Assembly (NCBI GenBank): GCA_052169645.1
Contig: JBQNCA010000003.1
Coordinates: forward strand, 51,594 to 115,593
DNA from: JAIKWW01 sp052169645
Lineage (GTDB): Bacteria > Bacillota > Clostridia > Peptostreptococcales > Anaerovoracaceae
Length of the DNA: 64,000 nucleotides
Direction: 5' to 3'
Shown: positions 8,901 through 17,726 of the stretch, piece after piece
Layout: each line of letters begins with the position of its first letter
Position numbering within the stretch: the first letter of the stretch is position 1
Position numbers and translations under genes: made by a program
Notes under the pieces: generated by a model
What the model saw: only the letters and a program-made list of their open reading frames with translations
What the model was told of the DNA's origin: nothing
Database searches by the model: none

Positions 8901-9458
8901 ATGACCAAGAGAATCTTATTATTGAAGGGAAGCCCACGCAGAGGCGGAAACAGTGATACGATGTCGGAAGCCTTCATAAAGGGAGCAAAGCGTAGCGGTT
9001 ATAATGTAAAATGCATAGAAACCTATCCTATGAATGTAGGATGCATTGCCTGTGAAGGCTGTTATTCATCACCCGATGCGCCATGTTGCATGCATCCTGA
9101 GTTCAATGCCGTAGCTCAGGATGTACTCGATGCGGACGGCATGGTTTTTGCGACACCTCTTTATTGGTATGGGCTTCCGGCGGGTCTGAAAAAATTTATA
9201 GATAATTTCTTTTGCTTTTTTATAGGCGAAAAGGATTTGGGAGCAAAGCGCAGTGCGGTGCTCTGCTGCGGTGAAGCTGATGATTATAATATGTTTGACA
9301 GCGTACAGAGAAATATAGAGCTTATATCTGCTTATCTGGGGTGGAGCGTAAAGGGGCAGATATATGTTCCGGGAGTTCTCAATGTCGGTGATATAGAAGG
9401 AAATAAAGCCCTTGCGGACTGCGAAGCTCTGGGAGCATCTTTCTTTGAAGGGCTTTAA
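8901..9458 (+). CDS. NAD(P)H-dependent flavodoxin-fold oxidoreductase
   Basis: A 185-residue flavodoxin-like protein of the NADPH-dependent FMN reductase / iron-sulfur flavoprotein type. It opens with the FMN phosphate-binding motif GSPRRGGNS and has a CIACEGC segment around residue 50 plus PLYWYGLPAGLK near residue 95. AAGGAGG precedes the ATG. The Cys cluster may bind metal or be redox-active. It follows the DUF4037/DUF4125 pair but is separated from it by a terminator-like hairpin. The physiological acceptor is unknown. Confidence 0.8.
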   Translation: MTKRILLLKGSPRRGGNSDTMSEAFIKGAKRSGYNVKCIETYPMNVGCIACEGCYSSPDAPCCMHPEFNAVAQDVLDADGMVFATPLYWYGLPAGLKKFIDNFFCFFIGEKDLGAKRSAVLCCGEADDYNMFDSVQRNIELISAYLGWSVKGQIYVPGVLNVGDIEGNKALADCEALGASFFEGL

Positions 9459-9487
9459 TATCTGAAACGGGAAGAAATAATATTTTG

Positions 9488-10183
9488 TTATGCCATACGC
9501 TGTTTGAATGCGGCTTCGAGGGAAGCAAACTGTTCGTAAGTATCGGATACCTCGGGCTTTCCTCTCAGCAGGTTGCACGCCTTAGACATTTCCTCCGCAG
9601 CTGCATTCCAATTTTGGCGTGAAGAGTGCATGGCAGCTAAATTGGCATGAGTGGTGGCAGCTTCATAATATCTTTCAGGCATACTGTCCACTATATTTGC
9701 CGCAGCTCGCAGATATTCGATCGCCCGTTCCGTCTGACCGAGATCCGCACAAGCTGAGCTGATATTGTTATAAAGCCCTGCAAAATGATAGTCACCGGGG
9801 GTAAGTTTTTCTTTGTAGATAGCTTCGCACTGATCGAACAAAGCCATAGCTTTCTGAGACTGCCCCGCAAATCTGTAAGCAGTTGCTCCGTTGAGCAGAG
9901 TTGTTGCAAATTCAAGTGTCCCTTCTGCTCCGAGCTGACGGCAGAATGCCAGCGCCTGCTCGGTCACACGCACTGAATCCTCATGGCGCTGCTGTGAACG
10001 GTAGTAGCCGATGAGCTCATTCATTATAGCAACGGACGCAGCACTGTCATTTTCCTGATTTGCAACTGCCAGCTGATTGAGCATATATGGTTCGGCCTCC
10101 GCTATTTTGCCTGAGTTAAAGTAATCGTCCAGTTGTGAAAAAAATGCTTGTATATTCATATTCATTTTAGTGCTTCGCCGCAT
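9488..10183 (-). CDS. Tetratricopeptide-repeat protein
   Basis: A 231-residue (or 225 from ATG 10165) all-helical protein with repeated TPR-like units, such as FATTLLNGATAYRFAGQSQK followed by similar AGLYNNISSACADLGQTER blocks. TPRs mediate protein-protein contacts. It converges on the flavoprotein gene. The start is uncertain because neither ATG has a clear ribosome site, and an 8-bp inverted repeat (10172-10179 / 10191-10198) lies over the start region. Its partner is unknown; the DUF4037/DUF4125 proteins are candidates by proximity. Confidence 0.7.
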   Translation of the reverse strand: MRRSTKMNMNIQAFFSQLDDYFNSGKIAEAEPYMLNQLAVANQENDSAASVAIMNELIGYYRSQQRHEDSVRVTEQALAFCRQLGAEGTLEFATTLLNGATAYRFAGQSQKAMALFDQCEAIYKEKLTPGDYHFAGLYNNISSACADLGQTERAIEYLRAAANIVDSMPERYYEAATTHANLAAMHSSRQNWNAAAEEMSKACNLLRGKPEVSDTYEQFASLEAAFKQRMA

Positions 10184-10233
10184 TATGAAAGGCGAAGCGT
10201 CCTTTCTCCCGGAGCGTCCGGGTACGAGAAAAT

Positions 10234-11160
10234 TTATTTTACCATTTCACACAGAGGATATTCGATATCTTTCATGAGTGTTAAAAGATTTTTTGAAAAT
10301 CTGCCATATCTCATATTCAAATATTCAAGAAAGTCCTCTCCGCTGTAATGTCTTATTATGCCCCATGTCGACCAGATGAGGTCTTGAGCGAGACACATGC
10401 ACTTGAGCTTTATCAGAGTTTTTTTATCGGGCTCGGAAATTCCGTAGTATGCGGTTAACAATCTGCTGATGGCATCATCCGAGAGCTTTGATTCCAATAT
10501 ATACATTGCTATGTCCCATGAAGGATCGTTCATGCCCGAATATTCCCAGTCGATGAGGAAGGACTTGCCGGTACTTGTATTCATGAGAAAATTTTCGGGA
10601 ACGGTATCATTATGGCAGGGAGCTGCAGAAAAGTCGGTTATATTTTTTGATATGAAATTTAAAAGCTGTTCCTTGCGCTCCTGATAATTGAAAAAAAGCG
10701 CGCCCCTAAGAGATGTTACAATCTGTTCGTATTTTTCAAGTTCGAGGTACCAATTAAACTTGTTCGGAAAATTCGAACTGCTGTTATGAAGGAGCTTCAT
10801 AAGATAAGCCGCCTGTTCTATACAGGGCTGAGAGCCGGGCTCCAAGTTTGCGAAATTTTCGGCAAATTGTATGCGACGACTGATTTTTATACCTGTTGTG
10901 CTGTCAAAATATATACATTCGGAATTTATGTCGAGCTTAGAAGCAAGATCGTTGTTGGTTTGCTCGGCGTGTCTGTCTATTATCAACTCCGTACTTACCC
11001 CGGGCTCTCTTACTATATATTCGTTGCCTCGGATTTCGATAAAATAGTTATAGTTGGTAAGCCCTCCGGCAAATCGAGAACGGTCGTAGACGATACTTTC
11101 ATCATCAAATATGCTATGAAGTATCTGCTCTATATTTTGTTCTATATTAAGGGATGCCAC
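10234..11160 (-). CDS. Choline/ethanolamine kinase-like phosphotransferase (LicA type)
   Basis: A 308-residue aminoglycoside-phosphotransferase-fold protein. It has GGLTN in the nucleotide loop, the Brenner motif HNDTVPEN (catalytic Asp185, Asn190) and the metal-binding IDWEYSGMNDPSWD, all characteristic of LicA-type choline kinases. It would make phosphocholine, typically for surface decoration or lipid synthesis. It is transcribed away from the choline BMC operon next door, so both fates of choline are encoded side by side. Substrate choice between choline, ethanolamine and others is inferred. Confidence 0.8.
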   Translation of the reverse strand: MASLNIEQNIEQILHSIFDDESIVYDRSRFAGGLTNYNYFIEIRGNEYIVREPGVSTELIIDRHAEQTNNDLASKLDINSECIYFDSTTGIKISRRIQFAENFANLEPGSQPCIEQAAYLMKLLHNSSSNFPNKFNWYLELEKYEQIVTSLRGALFFNYQERKEQLLNFISKNITDFSAAPCHNDTVPENFLMNTSTGKSFLIDWEYSGMNDPSWDIAMYILESKLSDDAISRLLTAYYGISEPDKKTLIKLKCMCLAQDLIWSTWGIIRHYSGEDFLEYLNMRYGRFSKNLLTLMKDIEYPLCEMVK

Positions 11161-11599
11161 TGTTTGTACCTGCTTTCAAAATGTTTTCCTTATAAAGTAT
11201 AAAACTAATTTAGCAAATAATATGTTAAAATTCAATGTAATAAAAGAAGTTAATGCTGTAGAATTATGACTTTCGGATTCAGGGAATATATTTAAATCTG
11301 TTAAAATATACTTTATTTTAAACTGATGTCGGCACATTGAGTATGAAACACAAAGATTTAATGATAAAGAACATATCGATATAATACAATTACATATTAA
11401 AAATACAATAAGTTTTAACATTTTTGAAACAAAAGTCCTACATTCTTATATTGAATATTCAATTCTTTTATAGGCGACTATGCTATTCTCTATAGTAGAA
11501 TTGGATAGTCTGGGAGCATGTCTCTTCTAAACCATTTCACAAACAGTTCTTAGAATAAATTTTCACCATATCATAAACCCGTAAAAGGAGGGCAATTCA
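11161..11599. other. AT-rich divergent intergenic region upstream of BMC operon
   Basis: No supported gene in 439 bases. It contains a 14-bp palindrome ATTGAATATTCAAT (11450-11463), the 35-bp interrupted dyad listed separately, a smaller TTCTAA/TTAGAA repeat (11525-11530 / 11550-11555), and AAAGGAGGG at 11584-11592, which serves the first shell gene. No canonical -35/-10 pair with 17-base spacing is evident, consistent with activator dependence. Confidence 0.6.
11476..11510 (+). promoter_or_regulatory. 35-bp interrupted dyad upstream of the choline BMC operon
   Basis: Arms GACTAT-gct-ATTCT (11476-11489) and AGAAT-tgg-ATAGTC (11497-11510) flank a CTATAGT centre, giving two nested inverted repeats around one axis. 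It lies 90 bases before the first shell gene and could be an operator or a leader hairpin. The AraC-type regulator at 4.9 kb is the obvious candidate ligand, by inference only. Confidence 0.45.
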
Positions 11600-12220
11600 A
11601 TGAGATATCATGGCGAAGAAGCATTGGGCCTTGTAGAAACTTTGGCATTGGTCCCGTCTGTGGAAGCCGCAGACAAAATGCTTAAGGCAGCTGATGTAGA
11701 GCTGGTAGCTTTTGAAGCAGGCGGTTCCACACTCTGCACAGTTTTCGTAAAGGGTGATGTGGCGGCATGCCGTTCATCAGTTGAAGCCGGTGCAGCTGCT
11801 GCGGAAAAGATAGGCAAGCTTACCGCAAAAAATGTTATGCCTAGACCTATCAAGGCTATAAGTGCAATTGTCAATACTCACGACATAGATGCAGGCTTTG
11901 ATGAAAATGAAACTCTGTCTTCTCCGGGACAGGCTCTCGGACTGCTGGAAACTTTCGGCGTAGTTTATATCATGGAAGCTGCAGATGCAATGTGCAAGGC
12001 CGCCGATGTTGAACTTGTAGGCTATGAAAATATCTATGACGGATATGTATCCGTACTCGTCAGAGGTGATGTAGGTGCCTGCAAGACTGCCGTTGATGCA
12101 GGCGTAAAGGCTGTAAAGGACATGGGTGCGGAGCCTTATAGCCACGTTGTAATTGCAAGACCTCATCAGGGTCTTGAAAAAATTATCAGAAGATATTCTA
12201 TCGACGGTCTTATCGACTGA
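11600..12220 (+). CDS. Tandem-domain BMC-T shell protein
   Basis: A 206-residue protein with two canonical BMC domains in a row: ALGLVETLALVPSVEAAD (about residue 10) and ALGLLETFGVVYIMEAAD (about residue 112). Each contains a (V/F)V(K/R)GDV.AC motif. BMC-T proteins form pseudohexameric trimers, often with larger gated pores for cofactors. It is the first gene of the choline operon and has a strong ribosome site. It lacks the PduT-type cluster cysteine motif CPGK. It should be a shell facet component of the choline compartment. Confidence 0.9.
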   Translation: MRYHGEEALGLVETLALVPSVEAADKMLKAADVELVAFEAGGSTLCTVFVKGDVAACRSSVEAGAAAAEKIGKLTAKNVMPRPIKAISAIVNTHDIDAGFDENETLSSPGQALGLLETFGVVYIMEAADAMCKAADVELVGYENIYDGYVSVLVRGDVGACKTAVDAGVKAVKDMGAEPYSHVVIARPHQGLEKIIRRYSIDGLID

Positions 12221-12271
12221 TATCTGTTGCAACAAACTTTTTGATGAAAGTCATCACATGTGGAGACGCAT

Positions 12272-13759
12272 ATGAATACAATTATAGATAAAGATCTGCT
12301 CTCCATACAGGAGGCTCGTATACTGGCAGAAAATGCGTCAGAAGCTCGCAAAAAGATGGCGGAGCTTTCACAGGATAAGCTGGACAGCATAGTGGAGCGC
12401 ATGGCGTCCGAGATAGAAAAGCATATTGAAGTTCTGGCGAAGATGTCTGCGGATGAAACCTCTTACGGAGTATGGCAGGACAAGCTGCTGAAAAATCGTT
12501 TCGTGTGCAGCTGTGTACTGAAGCAGCTCAGAGGAATGACATGTGTAGGAATTATAAGTAAAGATGATGCCGCACAGACTGTGGATATAGGCGTTCCTAT
12601 GGGAGTGGCGGTATCTGCGGTACCCGCTACAAATCCGGTTTCTACAACTATATATAATGCACTCATAGCGATTAAGTCGGGAAATGCAATAATATTTTCT
12701 CCGCACCCTCGTGCATTAAAAACCACGGCACGTGCTTTGGACATATTGATAGAAACGGCGGAAGCTTTCGGTTTGCCTGAAGGTGCGATGTCATATCTTC
12801 ATACGGTAACGAAGTCGGGAACAAATGAGCTTATAAACCACGAAGCTGTAAATCTGATTATGATTACGGGAGTTCCCAAGATGATGAAGCTTGCTTCACG
12901 CACGGGAAAACCTGTCCTGTACGGAAGTGCGGGAAACGGTCCGGCATTTATAGAAAAAACGGCGGATATAAAAAAATCCGTAAGCGATATCATAAGCAGC
13001 AAAACTTTTGACAACGGGGTAGGTGCCGCATCGGAGCAATCCATAGTGGTCGATTCCGCGGTTGCAGATGCGGTTAAAACGGAATTCCTTAACAGAGGAG
13101 CATATTTCATGACCGGGGACGAGGCGGAAAGACTTGGGAAACTGCTTTTTTTAAGCGATGGAAGCACGGATCCGGAATTGGTGGGCAAATCTGCTGAATA
13201 TCTTGCAAAACGTGCAGAAATCGAAGTTCCGGAAGGAACGGTTTTGCTTATATCACATCAGGAATATGTGTCGGGAACAAATCCTTATTCCAAGGAACGT
13301 CTGTGTCCCGTGCTCGCATATTATATAGAAGATGATTGGCAAAATGCCTGTGAAAAGTGTATAGAGCTCTTGATTACGGAACGAAGGGCACATACTTTGG
13401 TAATTCATTCTCGTGATAATGATGTCATCCGACAGTTTGCAATGAAAAAACCGGTGGCAAGAGTTCTGGTTAATACACCGGCAGCATTTGGAGGCATAGG
13501 AATGACAACAAATCTCTTTCCCGCACTCACCTTGGGCAGCGGAATTTCCGGAGAGGGATTTACATCCGACAATGTGTCACCCATGAATTTGGTATATATA
13601 AGAAAAGTCGGATATGGAGTGCGTGATATTCAGGATTTGTTTCCTGACAAATCAAGCACCGCTTTGAATAACTCAACAGTTGAAACGGAGCATGACTCCG
13701 AACAGCTGGAACAGCTGCGCAGCCTCGTTGAACAGCTGCTGTCAGTTCACAAAAAATAA
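12272..13759 (+). CDS. Aldehyde dehydrogenase-like protein with catalytic Cys replaced by Ala
   Basis: Homologous over its full length to the CoA-acylating aldehyde dehydrogenases (EutE/PduP) and to the paralogue at 23.7 kb. ATG 12272 is chosen (GGAG 6 bases upstream) over GTG 12260 because it aligns with the start of the paralogue. The active-site segment reads NGVGAASEQ where EutE-type enzymes have NGTICASEQ: codon GCC at 13025-13027 (residue 252) encodes Ala instead of the nucleophilic Cys. The C-terminus ends in an acidic linker and an amphipathic helix (LEQLRSLVEQLLSVHKK), typical of encapsulation peptides. It is probably inactive as a dehydrogenase and may have a structural or substrate-holding role. 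It lies 21 bases before cutC. Confidence 0.85.
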   Translation: MNTIIDKDLLSIQEARILAENASEARKKMAELSQDKLDSIVERMASEIEKHIEVLAKMSADETSYGVWQDKLLKNRFVCSCVLKQLRGMTCVGIISKDDAAQTVDIGVPMGVAVSAVPATNPVSTTIYNALIAIKSGNAIIFSPHPRALKTTARALDILIETAEAFGLPEGAMSYLHTVTKSGTNELINHEAVNLIMITGVPKMMKLASRTGKPVLYGSAGNGPAFIEKTADIKKSVSDIISSKTFDNGVGAASEQSIVVDSAVADAVKTEFLNRGAYFMTGDEAERLGKLLFLSDGSTDPELVGKSAEYLAKRAEIEVPEGTVLLISHQEYVSGTNPYSKERLCPVLAYYIEDDWQNACEKCIELLITERRAHTLVIHSRDNDVIRQFAMKKPVARVLVNTPAAFGGIGMTTNLFPALTLGSGISGEGFTSDNVSPMNLVYIRKVGYGVRDIQDLFPDKSSTALNNSTVETEHDSEQLEQLRSLVEQLLSVHKK

Positions 13760-13780
13760 TGAAAAAGAGAGGTATGGAAA

Positions 13781-16327
13781 TTGGATATTCGTGAATTTTC
13801 AAACAAGTTTGCAGAAGCTACGAAATCAATGTCTCAGGAAGAGCGTTCAGCTCTTATGAAGATGTTTGAAGGCTTTGCAGATGAAATTACAAAGCCGGAT
13901 GCTCCGGCATCCAACAGAGTTTTTGATGCTCCTATTGACGGCGGCATTCCTGAAGGAATTACACCGAGACTTCAGAGACTCAAAGAAAACTATATGAAGC
14001 AGCGTCCTTCAATCACAACCTTTGCAGCTCGTGCAAAGACCAAGATCATGAAGGAAAATCCGGGTATGCCTGCCATAGAGCTTAGAGGAAAGGCATTCCG
14101 TTATGCATGCGAAACGGCACCTCTTGTAATTCAGGATAATGAGCTTATTGTAGGTGCTCCTTGCGGTGCTCCTCGTGCAGGTGCTTTCTCGCCCGATATC
14201 GCATGGCGTTGGCTCAGAGATGAAATGGAAACTGTAGGAACTCGTCCTCAGGATCCGTTCTATATTTCAGAAGAAGACAAGAAATATTGCAGAGAAGAAT
14301 TGTTCCCGTTCTGGGAAGGCAAATCCGTAGATGAGTACTGTGAATCGCAGTATCGTGAATGCGGCGGCTGGGAGCTTTCAGGCGAATCGTTCGTAACCGA
14401 CTGCTCTTATCATGCAACCTCGGGAGGCGGCGACTCCAATCCCGGATATGACGTAATCCTTATGAATAAGGGTATGCTCGACATTCAGCAGGAAGCTAAG
14501 GATCACCTTGCAAAGCTGTCTTATACGAATCCTGACGATATAGATAAGATTTATTTCTATAAGTCGGTAATTGATACTACAGAGGGCGTAATGACTTATG
14601 CTAAGCGTATGTCGAACTATGCGCTTGAGCTTGCAGCCAAGTGCTCCGATTCTAAGAGAAAAGCGGAGCTCGAAAAAATTGCGGAAGTAAACGCATGGGT
14701 GCCTGCTCACAAGCCTCGTACTTTCTGGGAAGCTGTACAGTCCGTATTCACTATCGAGTCTCTGCTCGTAGTTGAGGAAAACCAGACAGGTATGTCTGTA
14801 GGACGTGTTGACCAGTATATGTATCCGTTCTACAAATCCGACATCGAAAATGGAATAGCTAATGATTTCCTTCAGTTTGAAATTGCAGGCTGCTTCCTCA
14901 TAAAGCTTTCGGAAATGATGTGGGTAACTGCAGAAGGACAGTCGAAGTTCTTTGCAGGATATCAGCCTTTCGTAAACATGTGCGTAGGCGGTGTAAATCG
15001 TGCAGGTCAGCCGGCAGAAAATGATCTGACTTATTTGCTCATGGATGCTGTACGCCACGTAAAGATTTATCAGCCTTCACTGGCAGTTCGTATTCACAAG
15101 AAATCACCTGACAAGTTCATGAAGAAGATTGTCGATGTAATACGTTCCGGTATGGGCTTCCCTGCTTGCCATTTTGATGATACACATATCAAGATGATGC
15201 TTGCTAAGGGCGTTTCTATCGAAGACGCAAGAGACTACTGCCTCATGGGCTGCGTAGAACCTCAGAAATCAGGACGTCTTTATCAGTGGACTTCAACAGC
15301 ATATACTCAGTGGCCTATATGCATTGAGCTTGTGCTCAATCACGGTGTACCTCTCTGGTACGGCAAGAAGGTTACTCCTGATGCCGGTCCTCTGAGTCAG
15401 TTCAAGACATATGAAGAATTTGATGCTGCAGTTAAAGAACAAATCAAGTATGTTACTTATTGGACAGATATAATGACAGTTATCTCTCAGAGAGTTCACA
15501 GAGATATTGCACCTAAGCCGCTCATGTCAATCATGTTTGAGGGCTGCATGGAATCCGCAAAGGATGTATCCGCAGGCGGAGCTATGTACAACTTCGGGCC
15601 GGGTGTTGTATGGAGCGGACTTGCTACTTACACAGACTCGATGGCAGCTATCAAAAAGCTGGTATTTGATGATAAAAAGTACACTCTTGAGCAGCTCAAC
15701 GAGGCTCTCAAGGCTGACTTTGTAGGCTACGAACAAATCCGTACAGATTGCTTAAATGCTCCTAAGTACGGTAATGATGAAGATTATGCGGATCTCATTG
15801 CTGCCGATATTATTCACTTTACAGAAATAGATCACCGTAAATACAAGACCCTTTACTCTATAATGTCACACGGTACTCTGTCCATTTCAAACAATACACC
15901 TTTCGGACAGATTACAGGTGCGAGTGCGAACGGACGTAAGGCTTGGCTGCCTCTCTCCGACGGTATCAGCCCTACTCAGGGTGCAGACTATAAGGGACCT
16001 ACTGCGATCATAAAATCTATATCCAAGCTGAACAATGATGATATGAATATCGGAATGGTTCACAATTTCAAGATTATGGGAGGACTCCTTGATACACCTG
16101 AAGGCGAAGCGGGCATCATAGCATTGCTGAGAGCCGCCTGCCTGTTCGGAAACGGTGAGATGCAGTTCAACTACTTGGACAATGAAACTCTCATCGATGC
16201 TCAGCAACATCCTGACGAGCATCGTGACCTCATTGTTCGTGTAGCGGGATACAGTGCTTTCTTCACAGAGCTTTGCAAGGATGTACAGGACGAGATTATC
16301 AGCAGAACAATGCTGACACGAATCTAA
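13781..16327 (+). CDS. cutC: Choline trimethylamine-lyase (glycyl radical enzyme)
   Basis: An 848-residue glycyl radical enzyme that cleaves choline to trimethylamine and acetaldehyde. Diagnostic residues are thiyl Cys491 and base Glu493 in GCVEPQ, the TSTAYTQWP loop, Tyr210 and Asp218 (YHATSGGGDS) that contact choline, and radical Gly823 in RVAGYSAFF. Each is offset by +2 from the Desulfovibrio CutC numbering I remember. Its length fits the short type-I form and not the N-terminally extended enterobacterial form. Residues 1-40 form an amphipathic helix plus a Pro/Ala linker, a likely encapsulation peptide. It starts at TTG with GAGAGG 8 bases upstream. Confidence 0.95.
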   Translation: MDIREFSNKFAEATKSMSQEERSALMKMFEGFADEITKPDAPASNRVFDAPIDGGIPEGITPRLQRLKENYMKQRPSITTFAARAKTKIMKENPGMPAIELRGKAFRYACETAPLVIQDNELIVGAPCGAPRAGAFSPDIAWRWLRDEMETVGTRPQDPFYISEEDKKYCREELFPFWEGKSVDEYCESQYRECGGWELSGESFVTDCSYHATSGGGDSNPGYDVILMNKGMLDIQQEAKDHLAKLSYTNPDDIDKIYFYKSVIDTTEGVMTYAKRMSNYALELAAKCSDSKRKAELEKIAEVNAWVPAHKPRTFWEAVQSVFTIESLLVVEENQTGMSVGRVDQYMYPFYKSDIENGIANDFLQFEIAGCFLIKLSEMMWVTAEGQSKFFAGYQPFVNMCVGGVNRAGQPAENDLTYLLMDAVRHVKIYQPSLAVRIHKKSPDKFMKKIVDVIRSGMGFPACHFDDTHIKMMLAKGVSIEDARDYCLMGCVEPQKSGRLYQWTSTAYTQWPICIELVLNHGVPLWYGKKVTPDAGPLSQFKTYEEFDAAVKEQIKYVTYWTDIMTVISQRVHRDIAPKPLMSIMFEGCMESAKDVSAGGAMYNFGPGVVWSGLATYTDSMAAIKKLVFDDKKYTLEQLNEALKADFVGYEQIRTDCLNAPKYGNDEDYADLIAADIIHFTEIDHRKYKTLYSIMSHGTLSISNNTPFGQITGASANGRKAWLPLSDGISPTQGADYKGPTAIIKSISKLNNDDMNIGMVHNFKIMGGLLDTPEGEAGIIALLRAACLFGNGEMQFNYLDNETLIDAQQHPDEHRDLIVRVAGYSAFFTELCKDVQDEIISRTMLTRI

Positions 16328-16351
16328 ATACACGAAGTTCATCAACTCCTG

Positions 16352-16383
16352 TTGTCGGGGCATCTGTGCGGATGCTCCGACAA
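16352..16383 (+). other. Stable intergenic hairpin between cutC and cutD
   Basis: TTGTCGGGGCATC (16352-16364) pairs with GATGCTCCGACAA (16371-16383) over 13 positions with one G-T pair and a 6-base loop. CTCC (16346-16349) and GGAG (16384-16387) can extend the stem. There is no T run, so it is more likely an mRNA-stabilising or processing element than a full terminator. Confidence 0.6.
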
Positions 16384-16417
16384 GGAGAATGATAAACTCT
16401 ATCATGGAGATATTTAA

Positions 16418-17365
16418 ATGAGCGGAACCAACGGAATACTTGAAAGAAAAGCTCAAATTTTCAATATTCAGAAATATAATGTTTATGATGGTCCCGGTAT
16501 CCGCACCTTAATATTTTTTAAGGGTTGCCCGCTTAGATGCAAATGGTGTGCAAATCCGGAAGGATTGCATCGTCAGAAGCAGGTTATGATAAAGCACGAT
16601 GCATGCATAAATTGCGGCAGATGTGTTGAAGTTTGTCCTGTAAACATTCATAAAACGGATGCGGAGGGTAAACATTTCATAGACAGAAAAATCGATTGCA
16701 TCGGATGCGGGAAATGCGTTGAAGTTTGTCCTGCAAGAGCTCTTCAGATAATGGGTGAAGAGAAAACAATTTCCGAGCTTTTGGAGATAGTAAAGGAAGA
16801 CAGGACGTTCTACGAAACATCAGGTGGAGGTGTAACTCTCGGAGGAGGAGAGGTTACCATGCAGCCGGAGGCTGCGGCGAGTCTTCTTCAGGCATGTAAA
16901 ATGGAAGGCATAAACACAGCCATTGAAACCTGTGGATATGTTAAGAAAGAAAAGCTTCTTATGATCGCCGAATTTGTGGATCTTTTCTTATTTGATATCA
17001 AACAGTTTGATTCGGAAAAGCACAGCAAGTGGACAGGTGTGCGAAATGAGATGATTCTTGACAATCTCCAGGAACTGCTTCACAGAAGAAATAATGTGAA
17101 AATCAGAATGCCTCTTTTAAAGGGCGTAAATGACTCTAAAGAAGACATAGAAGGCGTTATAAAGCTTCTGACCCCATATAAGGATGATAAAAATTTCCAA
17201 GGGATAGACTTGCTTCCTTATCATAAAATGGGAGTCGGAAAATACGATCAGCTGGATATGGAATATCCTATAGAAGGGGATCCGAGCTTGAGTACGGAAG
17301 ATTTGAACCGTATCGAGTCCTGGCTCGCGGATAAGGATTTTCCCGTGAAGGTTATAAGGCATTAA
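16418..17365 (+). CDS. cutD: Choline TMA-lyase activating enzyme (radical SAM)
   Basis: A 315-residue glycyl-radical-enzyme activase. It carries the radical SAM CX3CX2C motif in GCPLRCKWCANPEG and an inserted two-cluster ferredoxin domain (CINCGRCVEVCP and CIGCGKCVEVCP), followed by the SAM-binding GGGEVTMQ and ETCGYV segments. It would abstract hydrogen from Gly823 of CutC to install the radical. It follows cutC directly. The electron donor is not encoded as a separate flavodoxin in the operon; PduS is a candidate. Confidence 0.95.
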   Translation: MSGTNGILERKAQIFNIQKYNVYDGPGIRTLIFFKGCPLRCKWCANPEGLHRQKQVMIKHDACINCGRCVEVCPVNIHKTDAEGKHFIDRKIDCIGCGKCVEVCPARALQIMGEEKTISELLEIVKEDRTFYETSGGGVTLGGGEVTMQPEAAASLLQACKMEGINTAIETCGYVKKEKLLMIAEFVDLFLFDIKQFDSEKHSKWTGVRNEMILDNLQELLHRRNNVKIRMPLLKGVNDSKEDIEGVIKLLTPYKDDKNFQGIDLLPYHKMGVGKYDQLDMEYPIEGDPSLSTEDLNRIESWLADKDFPVKVIRH

Positions 17366-17378
17366 GGAGGGGTGTAAT

Positions 17379-17726
17379 ATGAGTGTGTCTGAAGGACTCG
17401 ACAGGATTATACAGGAGTCGGTACCCGGCAAACAGGTTACAATTGCACACGTCATAGCATCTCCCATGTCGGATATCTATGACAGACTGGGCGTAGATGA
17501 AACGGGAGCCATAGGCATCCTCACAATTTCTCCGTATGAAGCTTCCATTATAGCGGCGGATGTGGCTACAAAGGCTGCAGATGTTGAAATCGGTTTTCTA
17601 GACAGATTTACAGGTTCGGTTTTGCTGAGCGGTGATGTTCAGAGTGTGGAAACGGCTTTGAAATCGGTATGTGATACGCTTAGAGAAAAACTGGACTTCT
17701 GTGTTGTCGATATCACAAGATCATGA
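17379..17726 (+). CDS. EutS/PduU-like BMC shell protein
   Basis: A 115-residue, circularly permuted BMC-H close in length to EutS and PduU. Motifs are RIIQESVPGKQVTIAHVI at the N-terminus, ISPYEASIIAADVATKAADVEIGFLDRF in two overlapping blocks, and a C-terminal beta strand ending VVDITRS. TAAGGAGGGG is well placed before the ATG. Its stop overlaps the EutP gene start (ATGA), so the two are translationally coupled. It forms shell hexamers with a barrel-capped pore. The minus-strand copy at 6.3 kb is its paralogue. Confidence 0.9.
   Translation: MSVSEGLDRIIQESVPGKQVTIAHVIASPMSDIYDRLGVDETGAIGILTISPYEASIIAADVATKAADVEIGFLDRFTGSVLLSGDVQSVETALKSVCDTLREKLDFCVVDITRS

Noticed and set aside
11176..11421. 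81-residue minus-strand open frame
   Set aside because: It lies in AT-rich intergenic DNA, has no ribosome site, and reads as a low-complexity hydrophobic sequence with no recognisable domain.
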